The notes under the pieces are model-generated. The model was not told where the DNA came from, ran no database searches, and saw only the letters and a list, made by a program, of their open reading frames with translations. Positions 8,116 through 17,895 of a DNA stretch of 64,000 nucleotides are shown here, piece by piece. The position numbers were made by a program, and so were the translations under genes. Every line of letters begins with the position of its first letter. Position 1 is the first letter of the stretch. The stretch covers positions 2,917,500 to 2,981,499 of the forward strand of contig NZ_CP036267.1 of the NCBI RefSeq assembly GCF_007744255.1, read 5' to 3'. This DNA is from Thalassoglobus polymorphus. GTDB lineage: Bacteria > Planctomycetota > Planctomycetia > Planctomycetales > Planctomycetaceae.

Positions 8116-9186
8116 TTACTCAGGTCTTACCGGGTCGCTAGTGAGGGGAAGATCAATGCGTTTGCCTTCCCATGAGGATTGATAAATTGCGAGAATCACT
8201 TCGACGCTCTTGCGGCCTTCGTATCCATCGATCATCGGTTCTCGATTTTCGTTGATGGCTGCAACGAAATCTTCAAACTGTCTTTGATGACCAACAAAGG
8301 AAATCGCTTTCGGATCGGAAGCTCCGCCCGTCGATTCGCTCCCTGCTCCGCATTCTGCCAGAAGCTTTTCATCCTCAGGCCGTTTTTCCTCGAACTCCCA
8401 AAGCAGGATGGAATCCTGTTCGATGATGACCGACCCGGTCGTTCCATGAATTTCAGTTTTCTTCAGCAGTCCTGGGAATGCACACGTTGTTGCTTCCAAG
8501 TTACCGATGGCGCCGGACTTGAATTTGACAGTCGCTGCTCCAACGTCTTCGACTTCGATGCGTTCGTGAGCAATTGTCGATGTCATCCCGGTGACTTGCG
8601 ACACGTCGCCCATGAACCAATGGAGTAAGTCGACATTATGAATCGCCTGATTCATAAACGCTCCGCCGCCGTCGAGCGCCCAGGTTCCGCGCCATCCGCC
8701 GCTGTCGTAATACTCTTGTGATCGCCACCACTTCACGAAGGTGTCGCCCAGAGTCAGTTTTCCGAAGCGACCTTGCTCGATGGCTTCTTTCAAAGCCATG
8801 TTTGCCTGACTAAAACGAGACGGCAGAATCGCCCCCAGCTTTACCCCAGACGCTTTGCAGGCGTTGATGATTTGATCACATCGGTCCAATGTGATTTCCA
8901 AAGGCTTCTCGACAAGAAGATGCTTCCCTGCTTTTGCTGCAGCGACTGCCGGGTCAAGGTGAGCACCACTTGGAGTACAAATTGTGACTACGTGCACATC
9001 TTCGTTTGCCAACATTTCATCAAGATTGGAATACGCCTTGCATCCGTTTTCTTTTCCGAATGCATCCGCCCGTTCTCCAACCATATCGAAGCAGGCAACT
9101 AACGATGCACCTGTAATCGCCTCGATGGCTTTTGCGTGAAACTGGGCAATCATCCCAGTTCCGACAATACCAAATCCTACAGACAT
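8116..9186 (-). CDS. Gfo/Idh/MocA family NAD(P)-dependent oxidoreductase
   Basis: 356 residues. It has an N-terminal Rossmann domain starting VGFGIVGTGMIAQFHAKAI (GxGxxA/G-type dinucleotide loop) and the family's VEKPLEIT catalytic Lys motif at about residues 93-100. The C-terminal alpha/beta domain contains GGGAFMNQAIHNVDLLHWF with the usual active-site Asp/His region. The family oxidises or reduces sugars, inositols and related polyols; the exact substrate is not visible. No signal peptide is seen, so it is cytoplasmic, unlike many planctomycete relatives with Tat signals. A hairpin follows its stop. Confidence 0.92.
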   Translation of the reverse strand: MSVGFGIVGTGMIAQFHAKAIEAITGASLVACFDMVGERADAFGKENGCKAYSNLDEMLANEDVHVVTICTPSGAHLDPAVAAAKAGKHLLVEKPLEITLDRCDQIINACKASGVKLGAILPSRFSQANMALKEAIEQGRFGKLTLGDTFVKWWRSQEYYDSGGWRGTWALDGGGAFMNQAIHNVDLLHWFMGDVSQVTGMTSTIAHERIEVEDVGAATVKFKSGAIGNLEATTCAFPGLLKKTEIHGTTGSVIIEQDSILLWEFEEKRPEDEKLLAECGAGSESTGGASDPKAISFVGHQRQFEDFVAAINENREPMIDGYEGRKSVEVILAIYQSSWEGKRIDLPLTSDPVRPE

Positions 9187-9643
9187 TTTGTTCTCCGGTT
9201 CAATAACTCTTCACAACTTCGACTCGTTGAATCCGCTCATACACGCGAGCATTTTCCGATGCAATGTGCGGATTCTTCACATGCACAAAGAGCATCGAAA
9301 ATTCTAAATACCAGCTCGCCGCATAATACTTCCGCTTGCAGTATGCAATCACAGCAAGTCTCAGCGAGTGCGTCAACGGACACGGATTGACAATTCATGA
9401 AAACCGAAACTCTCAACCTTTCGACTCTCATTCAGCCCCATAACCTACTGGACACATTCACAAAAGGTGATACGTTCGTTTAACAAGGCTATCGTTAAAA
9501 CAATACGGAACGGAATGGGCAAAGATTGCCTCAAGTTGCCTGTTGAGGCCATGGTGATCCAGGCAATTCCCCCCTTATTTTTTGCGGACCTGTACGACAC
9601 ATGATCTGTACGACTCATAAAAATTCAATGAATTGCTGTCCTT
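9187..9643. other. 457-bp intergenic region without a gene
   Basis: Between two minus-strand genes. Only short unsupported reading frames are present. A short direct repeat, CTGTACGAC(A/T)CA, occurs twice near 9590-9620. The region probably holds the promoter of the oxidoreductase gene and the end of the thiL transcript, but no clear -35/-10 pair was recognised. Confidence 0.5.
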
Positions 9644-10579
9644 TTAGACTTCGTGCTCCCAACCACCTCGGGGCCAATCGATGAGTGCGTCTCCGCTTTG
9701 CAGCTTCATACCGACTTCCTCCGTACACTCTCCGATCTTGGTGACGGCGACTCCCAGTTGAATCCCCTCGCTAAGGAGTCGCTCGCCCTCTTCAGGAGAA
9801 ACGGTCAACAACAACTCAAAGTCTTCACCATCAGACATCGCGTGTTGGACTCGTTCGGCTTCAGGTAAGTCGGGGTTCACATCTGTATGGATCGGAAGAC
9901 TCTGGGTATCGACGATCATTCCGACTCCGCTTTGCGATGCGATGTGCCGCGCATCACTCGCGAGCCCATCACTCAGATCGAGCATCGACGTAATGTGAAA
10001 ATGCTGAGCGAGAATTTTTGCTTCCTTGAGCTTCGGCTCGAATGTGAGATGCCGTCCCGATGCCAATGATCCACCGAGAGGACCGGTCACGAAGATCCAG
10101 TCACCGGCGTTCGCTCCAGATCGCAGGATCGCTTTTCCCTGCTCGACAGTTCCCATCACAGTGACATTCAAAACCAGTGGTCCCGACCAGCTGTTAGTGT
10201 CTCCGCCAGCTATCGACAATTCATACTCGTTGGCCATCTCAAAGATGCCGGCGTACAGCTGTTCTGCATAGGCTCGCCCACACGATTTCGGAAGAACAAT
10301 CCCAAGAAAAACAGCGACCGGGTCGGCAGCCATCGCTGCGATGTCACTCAGATTGATTGCCAAGGCCTTGCGACCGATCAATTCAGGAGGCGTCTCCGAC
10401 GTAAAATGAACACCTTCGGTGATCACATCAATCGCTGTGACCCATTCCCGGTTCGGTTGATGCGAAAGGATCGCGGCGTCATCACCGATTCCCAGCTTCA
10501 CTTCTGGTCGGAGCGTGACCTGCTTCTTGATCCAGTCAATAAAGTCGAATTCTGGACGTGATTCAGAATAAGCATTCAT
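9644..10579 (-). CDS. thiL: Thiamine-monophosphate kinase
   Basis: 311 residues, the normal length. AIR-synthase-like fold: LGIGDDAAILS at about residues 24-34 (Mg-ATP binding), DVITEGVHF, the NLSDIAAMAADPVA helix, GGDTN and a second-half LDLSDGLASD motif are all present. ThiL phosphorylates thiamine monophosphate to thiamine diphosphate with ATP in the cytoplasm. It lies downstream of the MDR dehydrogenase on the same strand with a 70-bp gap; no other thiamine gene is near. No missing residues are apparent. Confidence 0.95.
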   Translation of the reverse strand: MNAYSESRPEFDFIDWIKKQVTLRPEVKLGIGDDAAILSHQPNREWVTAIDVITEGVHFTSETPPELIGRKALAINLSDIAAMAADPVAVFLGIVLPKSCGRAYAEQLYAGIFEMANEYELSIAGGDTNSWSGPLVLNVTVMGTVEQGKAILRSGANAGDWIFVTGPLGGSLASGRHLTFEPKLKEAKILAQHFHITSMLDLSDGLASDARHIASQSGVGMIVDTQSLPIHTDVNPDLPEAERVQHAMSDGEDFELLLTVSPEEGERLLSEGIQLGVAVTKIGECTEEVGMKLQSGDALIDWPRGGWEHEV

Positions 10580-10649
10580 TTCGAATTACTTTTGACTGGC
10601 TTCTTCAATTCGACTCAGTTCTCGATGGCAACGCTCTTTGAACGAACCG

Positions 10650-11759
10650 TCAAGAAGCTTCAGCGATATTCACATAGACTTTGAGCGCGGACTTATCGTT
10701 GGTGAGTTTATCGATGATCTCCGCAGGGTTATCAAAACCATCGATGGGAGTCGTCAGGATTTTCTGTGTCACCCCCGGGAACATGACTTCAGCCATCGCC
10801 AGATCAGCGATTCCCTTTTTGAAGTGGTCGCGATTTCCATTCACGCTGCCGACAAGCAACTTGTTCCCAAGGACCCACTCAAGGTTCACCTGATCGGAAG
10901 GAAAGTCTGTAATCGTATTCTTTCCGCCGGTCACGCTCGTCCAGACAAGAGCCCCGTTTCTATTGAGGTATTGCATGGAATTGAACGCGACATAGCTGCT
11001 GCCAGTCGCTTCAATAATGAGATCCGGATTGCCGACTCGCTTCACCAGATCAGCCGGTTCTTCTTCTTGAGTGCTGATGTAATGGGCCCCATAGCCTTCG
11101 CAGATCTCCTCTTTCAGTCCCGGGTTTGGCGTGCGGGCAAGTACGTAAACTTCAAGACCTCGCAATCGCAACATCATCGCGGTCAATAATCCAATTTGCC
11201 CCGCCCCCGTAACGAAGGCGAGTTGTGGATTCCAAACTTGCAGTCGAGTTTGAGCAAGATACGCCTGTTCAATTGCTTTAGCACACACGCTGACAGGTTC
11301 GGAGAGAACACCAAGATGCTTCAGTCCAACCGGGACCTTGACGACAAATTCGGCGTCATCGACAAACTTTTCCGTCATAAACCCGTGTCGGAGGTTGATG
11401 CCCCGCTCGTAGTATTCATCATGACTGGTGATGTCGTTGCGGCCAATGGTGTCATACATTGTCGGCCCCGGACGACGGACAGTGCAGGTACAATAGTCCC
11501 CCGGTTTCAAATGCTTGACCGCTGGACCGACTTCTTCGACGATTCCGAAAACTTCATGTCCTAAAACAAGAAACGAATCGCCTTCGGGAGCCTGCCCATA
11601 TAAGCCCTCGTTGATCTCAGCGTCGGTTGCATCGACTCCAACTTGCAGAGTTTTTACTAGAACTCCTCTCCCATTCGGGACGAAGTCAAGGCTGGGGGCG
11701 TCAATTTCAACAACGTGAGCGCTATTCTCCTGCTTCGGATTGACAGCTAAAGCTTTCAT
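10650..11759 (-). CDS. MDR-superfamily dehydrogenase, archaeal glucose 1-dehydrogenase type
   Basis: 369 residues. The CTVRRPG segment, the YERGI...[14 protein letters not shown] region and the C-terminal half resemble the glucose 1-dehydrogenase family best known from archaea. The catalytic-zinc region reads [10 protein letters not shown] and LGHEV: Asp43 stands where Cys is usual, with His68 and Glu69 kept; Asp at this place is known in halophilic archaeal glucose dehydrogenase. The four-cysteine structural-zinc loop is not present. A Rossmann loop [13 protein letters not shown] follows. It probably oxidises an aldose with NAD(P), but the substrate is an inference. It is cytoplasmic and followed by thiL on the same strand. 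Confidence 0.85.
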   Translation of the reverse strand: MKALAVNPKQENSAHVVEIDAPSLDFVPNGRGVLVKTLQVGVDATDAEINEGLYGQAPEGDSFLVLGHEVFGIVEEVGPAVKHLKPGDYCTCTVRRPGPTMYDTIGRNDITSHDEYYERGINLRHGFMTEKFVDDAEFVVKVPVGLKHLGVLSEPVSVCAKAIEQAYLAQTRLQVWNPQLAFVTGAGQIGLLTAMMLRLRGLEVYVLARTPNPGLKEEICEGYGAHYISTQEEEPADLVKRVGNPDLIIEATGSSYVAFNSMQYLNRNGALVWTSVTGGKNTITDFPSDQVNLEWVLGNKLLVGSVNGNRDHFKKGIADLAMAEVMFPGVTQKILTTPIDGFDNPAEIIDKLTNDKSALKVYVNIAEAS

Positions 11760-11907
11760 AAGTTATTTATCCGCAATACTTTGTGACATTCACTGTCAGC
11801 GAGTGATTTTCCTGAAGCAACAGCATCGCAATGCAGGCTACCGAATGTCAATCGCTTCCACAAATAGAGCATGAAAATCCAGAACAGAGAATGTCGATGA
11901 GTCACAT

Positions 11908-11936
11908 TGCTCCATTTATGTCTGGACAGATATAAT
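11908..11936 (+). promoter_or_regulatory. Sigma-70-type promoter upstream of lepA
   Basis: A perfect TATAAT at 11931-11936 lies 17 bp after TTGCTC at 11908-11913. Transcription would start near 11943 and give a leader of about 104 nt before the lepA ATG at 12047. Confidence 0.6.
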
Positions 11937-12046
11937 GTAGGATTCGGCCCCTTTCGCCAACGTGTCTTGAATCTTCGGAAGTCAGGTCAGCCGACGCACT
12001 GATCATCACCCGCTTTCCCGAAGAAATTGCTGACCAACTGAACACC

Positions 12047-13849
12047 ATGAAACCTGAATTTATTCGCAACTTTTCAATTATCGCTCACATCGATCATGGC
12101 AAAAGTACGCTATCCGATCAATTGCTGTTGAAAAGCGGAGCGATCACAGAACGAGATTTCCACGAACAGGTTTTGGATGACTTGGACGTCGAGAAAGACC
12201 GTGGGATCACCGTCAAGGCGCGGGCCGTCGCAATCGATTATGAATACGAAGGGAACATCTATCAGCTGAATTTCATTGATACTCCCGGTCATGTCGACTT
12301 TCACTATGAAGTCTCACGAAGTTTGGCTGCCTGTGAAGGTGCTTTGCTCGTTGTAGACGCATTCCAAGGCGTACAGGCTCAAACTGTCGCCAATGCGTAC
12401 GCAGCCATTGAAGCTGACTTGGAAATCATTCCGGTTGTCAACAAAATCGACCTGCCTGTCACACGTATTGAGGAAGTCCTTGAAGAAGTTGAGAACATCA
12501 TCGGCTTGGATTCATCCGATGCGATCCGAGTGAGCGCCAAGCAGGGAATTGGGATCGAAGACTGTATTGAAGCCATTATCAAACGCATCCCTGCTCCGAA
12601 AGGAGATCCAGAAGCTCCCTTAAAAGCGCTTGTTTTCGATAGTAAATACGATCACTACCGTGGAGTGGTCACCTATGTTCGTATTGTCGAGGGAACCCTC
12701 CGGTCGAAAGACCGAATCCGTTTCATGCGTGGAGAAACAGTTCATGACGTGATCGAAATTGGACAGTTTCGACCGAGCATGGAAGCCTGCCAGTCACTTG
12801 GTCCAGGCCAGGCAGGATATATCATTGCCGGTGAGAAAGAGCTTGGAAATATTCACGTTGGGGATACGGTCACTCTCCAAGGAAGACAGGCAGAGGAAGC
12901 GCTCCCGGGTTATAAACAACCTAAGCAAATGGTTTTTTGCGGGATGTATCCGATCGATGCAACCGACTTCGAAAAACTCCGCTACGAACTGGACCGCATG
13001 GCACTGAATGATGCCAGCTTTTCGTTCATTCCAGAAACAAGTGACGCACTCGGGTTCGGATTTCGCTGTGGGTTCCTCGGAATGCTCCACATGGAGATCA
13101 TTCAACAGCGACTCGAACAGGAAGCTGATGTCGGTCTGATTCAAACAGCCCCGAACGTCACCTATGAACTCAAATTAAATTCCGGGGAAGTCATCAAGCT
13201 GGACAACCCTGCTGATGTTCCCGAGTCTGGAAACATCGACGAATTTCGTGAACCAATCGCAAAAGTGACCTTTATCCTCCCGGCAGACAAAATCGGCGCG
13301 GTCATGCAACTCTGTGCTGACCGTCGAGGAATTTACTTTAATACTGAATTCCTCGGTACCGATCGCGCTCAGCTTGTTTATGAACTGCCCCTTGCGGAAA
13401 TCATCTACGACATGCACGACAAGTTGAAGTCGATCACGCGTGGATACGGCACAATGGATTACGAAGTGATCGGTTTCCGTCCCGCAGACTTAGTCAAGCT
13501 CGACATCCTTGTGAAGGGAACCCTCGTTGAAGCACTCGCGACCATTGTCCACCGCGACAGTTCCGAACGCCGTGGCCGTGCATTGGTCAAAAAACTTAAA
13601 GAAGAAATTCACAAACACCAGTTCGAGGTCGCCCTTCAGGCAGCTATTGGTTCTCGCGTGATCGCCCGCGAAACGATCTCAGCCCTCCGCAAAAACGTGA
13701 CCGCCAAATGTTACGGCGGTGATATCTCCCGAAAGCGAAAACTGCTTGAGAAGCAGAAAAAGGGGAAGAAGCGGATGAAACAATTCGGGGAAGTCGAGAT
13801 CCCACAAAAAGCATTTCTCTCGATCCTTGAAGCTGGCAAGGACGGTTAA
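12047..13849 (+). CDS. lepA: Elongation factor 4 (LepA)
   Basis: 600 residues, the normal length. The GTPase motifs are intact: AHIDHGKST (G1), DTPGHVDF (G3) and NKIDLP (G4). EF-G-like domains II, III and V follow. The LepA-specific C-terminal domain ends KKRMKQFGEVEIPQKAFLSIL. LepA binds ribosomes and back-translocates or remodels stalled elongation complexes. It stands alone with its own likely promoter and a terminator-like hairpin 40 bp after the stop. No Shine-Dalgarno sequence is evident before the ATG. Confidence 0.97.
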   Translation: MKPEFIRNFSIIAHIDHGKSTLSDQLLLKSGAITERDFHEQVLDDLDVEKDRGITVKARAVAIDYEYEGNIYQLNFIDTPGHVDFHYEVSRSLAACEGALLVVDAFQGVQAQTVANAYAAIEADLEIIPVVNKIDLPVTRIEEVLEEVENIIGLDSSDAIRVSAKQGIGIEDCIEAIIKRIPAPKGDPEAPLKALVFDSKYDHYRGVVTYVRIVEGTLRSKDRIRFMRGETVHDVIEIGQFRPSMEACQSLGPGQAGYIIAGEKELGNIHVGDTVTLQGRQAEEALPGYKQPKQMVFCGMYPIDATDFEKLRYELDRMALNDASFSFIPETSDALGFGFRCGFLGMLHMEIIQQRLEQEADVGLIQTAPNVTYELKLNSGEVIKLDNPADVPESGNIDEFREPIAKVTFILPADKIGAVMQLCADRRGIYFNTEFLGTDRAQLVYELPLAEIIYDMHDKLKSITRGYGTMDYEVIGFRPADLVKLDILVKGTLVEALATIVHRDSSERRGRALVKKLKEEIHKHQFEVALQAAIGSRVIARETISALRKNVTAKCYGGDISRKRKLLEKQKKGKKRMKQFGEVEIPQKAFLSILEAGKDG

Positions 13850-13888
13850 TCCCTACTGCAACGTCGATTATAGTCGTGCATATGAAGG

Positions 13889-13913
13889 GTGCTCTCCATT
13901 ACGTGGAGAGTAC
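13889..13913 (+). terminator. Hairpin after lepA
   Basis: GTGCTCTCCA and TGGAGAGTAC (one mismatch) flank a short TTACG loop, followed by ATTTCT. It lies between convergent genes (lepA and the sialidase-like gene) and may serve both. Confidence 0.6.
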
Positions 13914-14004
13914 ATTTCTACGAGACGGCCCCAATCAGTGGAGGCCAGTCCGGAGTAAATCCAGTCTTTTACCCTGACTCAGTCGCAGCAAACCGTTCTG
14001 TAGA

Positions 14005-15240
14005 TTACCAGAGCGGAAGCTTGTTCGGTTTTGCCCATTTGATACGTGCAAGAAGAACATCTCCCTTGTAACCATCACGCGGCATCCATTCTCCGACGGT
14101 TACCCAGGATTCGTGTGGGCTGGCGTGCGTGATGTTGAAATTCCCCATCAGAGCGACCTTGTCAGGTTCGTTGACACCGTCGCCAACGATCGGCAACACA
14201 ACTTGTTCTGTCGACTTGATCAGGCATCTCTTTTCGACATCGACCTGAGCCACCCACAATGGTGACCTCCAGCGAATCACGTTTTTGTTCGACTTGTCTT
14301 CTCGTGTGTAAACGAGAAACAGACCGTCGCTGTGTGTGAGCCAATGTTGCTGGGTTGTCGACATCTTCAGCGGTGTTCCATCTTCCCAAGTCCACGCTTT
14401 CTTCTCTTCCCAGTGAATCCCATCTTCGCTGGAACTGAGATACCCCTGATCATCTTCCGCTCGAATGGTCATCCAAAACTTATTCTGAAATTCCGTCACA
14501 CTCGGTTCGAGCAGGCCTCTTCCAACACGATTTTCCAATGGAGGACCAACTTCCAGAAGTTTCAGGTCCTCTCCATTAAAACTCGCGCGAACCCCGGAAA
14601 CCATTCTGTTTACCGACTCGGGACCAAATGTGAATGACATCTGCACATCTCCATTCGGCAAAACAACCCGTTGCCCACAATTATTTGTGTAGATGTTTTT
14701 ACCGCGAGGGTCATCCCATTCCAGGATTTTTCTTTTTGACCACTTCCCTGACTGGTCACGAGTGACATAGACCGGATATCTCGAAAGCTGTTCTTTTCGT
14801 GCGAAATATTTCCCTTTGTAAAAGACAACATGCCCCAGCGCAAGTATTGAATCCGACTGCGGATGATACTGCGGTGTCACATCGCAGACAGCCGCTTTCA
14901 AGTCATCTGCACGACCGGGAATTGGATCTCGACCTAACGCTGCGATCGGTTCTGGATCGCTCCACGTTTTGCCGAGATCGGAAGAAGTCGACCAATGCAC
15001 TTGCCCGAAGTAATCTGATCCTCCGATCTCCTGGAGAGTCATCAAGGCGACCGGTTTTCCATCAGGCCCCGGCATCATGCAGGCCCGTGGATGAAACCAT
15101 GTCGCCCCTTTTCCATCACGATTCGTCCACAACGTCTCTTTTGAGATCGACGCAATGAGCTTTGGCTGCTCAGTAGATTGAGCAATGCTAACCGCTGCGA
15201 AATTTGAAAGCGTGACGCAGCATAAAAGAAAACGAATCAT
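14005..15240 (-). CDS. Exported sialidase-like (BNR/Asp-box) glycoside hydrolase family protein
   Basis: 411 residues with a signal peptide (about residues 1-20). An Asp-box of form SxDxGxTW is clear at about residues 86-93 (SSDLGKTW), and a weaker one occurs near SSSEDGIHWEE. The overall pattern (WFHPRACMMPGPDGKPVALMTLQ early, repeated beta blades after) fits six-bladed sialidase-superfamily proteins. In planctomycetes these are abundant and linked to breakdown of complex, often sulfated, polysaccharides; whether this one cleaves sialic acid is not shown. It is followed upstream by an exported SGNH hydrolase on the same strand, a plausible partner in deacylating glycans. Confidence 0.85.
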   Translation of the reverse strand: MIRFLLCCVTLSNFAAVSIAQSTEQPKLIASISKETLWTNRDGKGATWFHPRACMMPGPDGKPVALMTLQEIGGSDYFGQVHWSTSSDLGKTWSDPEPIAALGRDPIPGRADDLKAAVCDVTPQYHPQSDSILALGHVVFYKGKYFARKEQLSRYPVYVTRDQSGKWSKRKILEWDDPRGKNIYTNNCGQRVVLPNGDVQMSFTFGPESVNRMVSGVRASFNGEDLKLLEVGPPLENRVGRGLLEPSVTEFQNKFWMTIRAEDDQGYLSSSEDGIHWEEKKAWTWEDGTPLKMSTTQQHWLTHSDGLFLVYTREDKSNKNVIRWRSPLWVAQVDVEKRCLIKSTEQVVLPIVGDGVNEPDKVALMGNFNITHASPHESWVTVGEWMPRDGYKGDVLLARIKWAKPNKLPLW

Positions 15241-15307
15241 AACGAACTCTTCAAATTTTTTGAGTGAGGAACTTTTCAGTCAGTAGAAAGGTGCGATTCG
15301 ATCTATC

Positions 15308-16153
15308 CTACTTCTGGTAACGCTTCCGAATAATTTCAGCTAGATACTTCGCAGTTTCATCAGCAATTACATTGTAACCAGCAAGATTCGGATGACGGTC
15401 TCCTGCCCAGCCGGGAAGGTGTCCGAGGATACCGTCGAGTTCGTTTGCCATGACCACAACACTTGGTCCGACGACATACGGCTTCACAAGTGCGTGATAC
15501 TTTTCGGGAACCTTAGAAAGTGGGTAGCGGCGATAATTCAGCATGTTGTACCCCTTCGTCAATTCCTCAGCATAACGAGGGTAAATGTCGAAGACTTCCA
15601 GTTTCTCCTTCTCAGCAACTTGGCGAACAAGATCATTGATCTCTTTACTTGTTTCCTCATTCGCAAACGGGATCACCGTCATCGGGATCAACACCGCTTG
15701 CGGATGATCTTCTCGAAGTTTGCTCAGTAATTCGTGAAAATCCTTGGGGAAGTTCTCCGGAAAGTTTTCTCGTCGAGCACGATCGTTGAGTCCATATCGA
15801 ATAAAGATGTAATCCACCCCCGGAAGCTTTTCTGCATCGCGTTGATATCTTCCGGAATCAAATAAGCGACGAATGTATTCACCACTCAAGCTCGAGTTAA
15901 TGACATGACACGGTGGCAGATCACCTTCGGCTGCGAGGAGTTGTTCGAGGACCTGCTCCAGGTGCGGGCCTTCCGGTTTAATCTTTCGGGGGATACTTCC
16001 CTCGGTGGTACTGTCTCCCAGCAAGAGAATCTGAATCTTTCCATCGTGCTCGGCATTCGCTGTCCGCTGCGTTGAAATGAGCGTCGCAAAGACCAGCATT
16101 GCGAGAATCAAAACAGGATGACTTCTCAAAACACGAAGATGCAATTCTCTCAT
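15308..16153 (-). CDS. Exported SGNH/GDSL-family esterase
   Basis: 281 residues from the ATG at 16153; an in-frame TTG at 16213 is less likely because the signal peptide (hydrophobic HPVLILAMLVFATLI) begins properly at 16153. SGNH blocks are visible: ILLLGDSTTEG with nucleophile Ser48, RYGLND (block III Asn), and DRHPNLAGY with the catalytic Asp-x-x-His near the C-terminus. These enzymes deacylate carbohydrates, lipids or peptidoglycan. It lies 67 bp upstream of the sialidase-like gene on the same strand and could form an operon with it. Confidence 0.88.
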   Translation of the reverse strand: MRELHLRVLRSHPVLILAMLVFATLISTQRTANAEHDGKIQILLLGDSTTEGSIPRKIKPEGPHLEQVLEQLLAAEGDLPPCHVINSSLSGEYIRRLFDSGRYQRDAEKLPGVDYIFIRYGLNDRARRENFPENFPKDFHELLSKLREDHPQAVLIPMTVIPFANEETSKEINDLVRQVAEKEKLEVFDIYPRYAEELTKGYNMLNYRRYPLSKVPEKYHALVKPYVVGPSVVVMANELDGILGHLPGWAGDRHPNLAGYNVIADETAKYLAEIIRKRYQK

Positions 16154-16210
16154 CGAAGCTCTTTCTGAGGGATGTTTTGTTGATATGCAGATTTCATCAC
16201 TTTGTTCATT

Positions 16211-16245
16211 CAAGCATCACAGTCTCTGAGAGACGACGATGCTTG
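16211..16245 (-). terminator. Nested hairpin upstream of SGNH gene
   Basis: CAAGCATC (16211-16218) pairs with GATGCTTG (16238-16245), and GTCTC/GAGAC inside can form a second stem. It lies between the DUF1501 stop and the SGNH start on the minus strand. There is no strong U tract, so terminator function is uncertain. Confidence 0.35.
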
Positions 16246-16320
16246 AAACTACTATAATGAAGAGCCCTCTGCTCTCAAACCCAGTTGGGGGATAGCTCGA
16301 TTGGACAAGAGTGATGCAGG

Positions 16321-16403
16321 TTAGAACTGGTCCTGAAACGTGAAATTGCTCTCTCAAACGTTGAGGAAAGCGGCTATTCCAGAGGTTTTCGGACTGGTTC
16401 TAA
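16321..16403 (-). repeat. 83-bp TIR element, copy B
   Basis: Ends are TTAGAACTGGTCC (16321-16333) and GGACTGGTTCTAA (16391-16403). Centre CTCAAACGTTGAG is a palindrome. Nearly identical to the copy at 36591-36673 and of the same length. Its right end supplies the stop codon (complement of CTA, 16400-16402) of the minus-strand DUF1501 gene. Confidence 0.85.
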
Positions 16404-17863
16404 ACAGAATCAGAAATCAGTTGCGGGACGACATTCCCGGCAACGTCTGTGAGACGAAAATCGCGTCCCTGAAATCGATAGGTCAACCGTTTGTGGTCGA
16501 GCCCAAACTGATGAAGCACTGTTGCATGGAGATCATGAATGTGAACAGGATCTTCGGCGACACCCCAGCCAATATCGTCGGTCTCGCCAATCACTTGCCC
16601 ACCTTTGACTCCACCGCCAGCCAGCCACATGCTGAACGAATATGGATGATGATCGCGACCAGTGACGGTCTTGAAGTTGGACCGGTTTTCCCCAAGCGGC
16701 GTACGACCAAACTCACCTCCCCAAATCACGAGAGTCTCATCAAGCAGGCCACGCTGTTTGAGGTCTTTCAATAAAGCTGCGACTGGTTGATCGGAAATTT
16801 CGGTATACCGCTCCAGTCCACGATCGAGGTTACTGTGATGATCCCACGTCGAAAGGAAGAGCGTGACAAACCTCACGCCACGTTCAATCATTCGTCTGGC
16901 GAGCAAACAATTTCGAGCGTAGGACCCCATAAAACCTGCGGTTGATCCCTTCTCATTGTCGGGGCGATCAAGTCCGTACGCTTCGAGAGTCGCTTTGGAC
17001 TCACCTGATAAGTCAATCAGGCTGGGGGCCGTTTGCTGCATCCGAAAAGCCAATTCGTATGCTTCAATTCGGCTGGCGACTTCTGGATTTCGTATTTCCT
17101 CATACCGCAGCTGATTCAACTCGTTGATCGTCTGCAAACTCCGTTTTTGAAATTCTCGCGAGACACCTTGCGGATTCTCCAGGTTTAAAACTGGGCTCCC
17201 TTGATTGCGAAACGGAGTCCCGGAGTATTGCGAAGGCAAAAAACCACTCGACCAACTATTTGCTCCACCGGGGAGGCCTCTTCCCAATGTCGTCATGACG
17301 ACATAGCTGGGCAAATTGTTCGATTCACTCCCCAGCCCGTATGTCAACCAAGAGCCAAGAGAGGGCCAGCCTTGCAAGGGCGATCCGGTGAGCATCATGA
17401 GTTGCCCCGGAAGGTGGTTGAACTGCTCGCCATGCATGGAACGGACTAAAGCGATATCGTCCACACAGGTACTCAGGTGCGGCAGAAGATCGGAAAGGTC
17501 CATTCCACACTCGCCGTACTTTTGAAATTTTCGCGGACTCCCCATCAGCCGCGCACTCTCTTTCTGTATGAATGCAAACTTAATTTCATTCAACAGCGAC
17601 TCCGGCATCGGCTGCCCATCAAGCTCATTCAGGCGAGGCTTGGGGTCGAAGAGGTCCATTTGGCTTGGACCACCTTCCATAAACAGGCAGATGCAGCGTT
17701 TCGCAGTCGGGGCGAAGTGAGTGAGTGGGTGCGCAGAGTCTCCTGCGAGCAGGCCATCTTCATTGAGAAGCGACGCGAGCCCCAACATTCCGAGACCGCT
17801 GGCTGATGAAGTGAAGAAGTCTCGGCGCTGTTGATTGAAAAGCCTTGCGGTGGGGGTTGTCAT
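16400..17863 (-). CDS. DUF1501 domain-containing protein, Tat-exported
   Basis: 487 residues. The N-terminus has a twin-arginine-like signal (QQRRDFFTSSASGLGMLGLA). The body has DUF1501 hallmarks: CICLFMEGGPSQMDLFDPKPRLN, WPSLGSWLTYGLG, WDHHSNLDRGL, and LDETLVIWGGEFGRTP. The family is related to sulfatase/alkaline-phosphatase-like folds; its reaction is unknown. It lies 32 bp after a PSD1 protein on the same strand, the standard planctomycete pair, so the two products probably act together in the periplasm. The TAG stop is part of a dispersed repeat. Confidence 0.93.
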   Translation of the reverse strand: MTTPTARLFNQQRRDFFTSSASGLGMLGLASLLNEDGLLAGDSAHPLTHFAPTAKRCICLFMEGGPSQMDLFDPKPRLNELDGQPMPESLLNEIKFAFIQKESARLMGSPRKFQKYGECGMDLSDLLPHLSTCVDDIALVRSMHGEQFNHLPGQLMMLTGSPLQGWPSLGSWLTYGLGSESNNLPSYVVMTTLGRGLPGGANSWSSGFLPSQYSGTPFRNQGSPVLNLENPQGVSREFQKRSLQTINELNQLRYEEIRNPEVASRIEAYELAFRMQQTAPSLIDLSGESKATLEAYGLDRPDNEKGSTAGFMGSYARNCLLARRMIERGVRFVTLFLSTWDHHSNLDRGLERYTEISDQPVAALLKDLKQRGLLDETLVIWGGEFGRTPLGENRSNFKTVTGRDHHPYSFSMWLAGGGVKGGQVIGETDDIGWGVAEDPVHIHDLHATVLHQFGLDHKRLTYRFQGRDFRLTDVAGNVVPQLISDSV

Positions 17864-17895
17864 GTCAAGAATACCTTTGGTGAAGGCGAATTGTC

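Noticed and set aside
9136-9431. Short frames in the 457-bp gap on both strands
   Set aside because: No start context, no family and partial overlap with the oxidoreductase gene.
16340-16774. Plus-strand frame beginning MKLLSQTLRKAAIPEVFG, matching another at 36610
   Set aside because: The shared peptide is the translation of the 83-bp repeat; the remainder is antisense to the DUF1501 gene.
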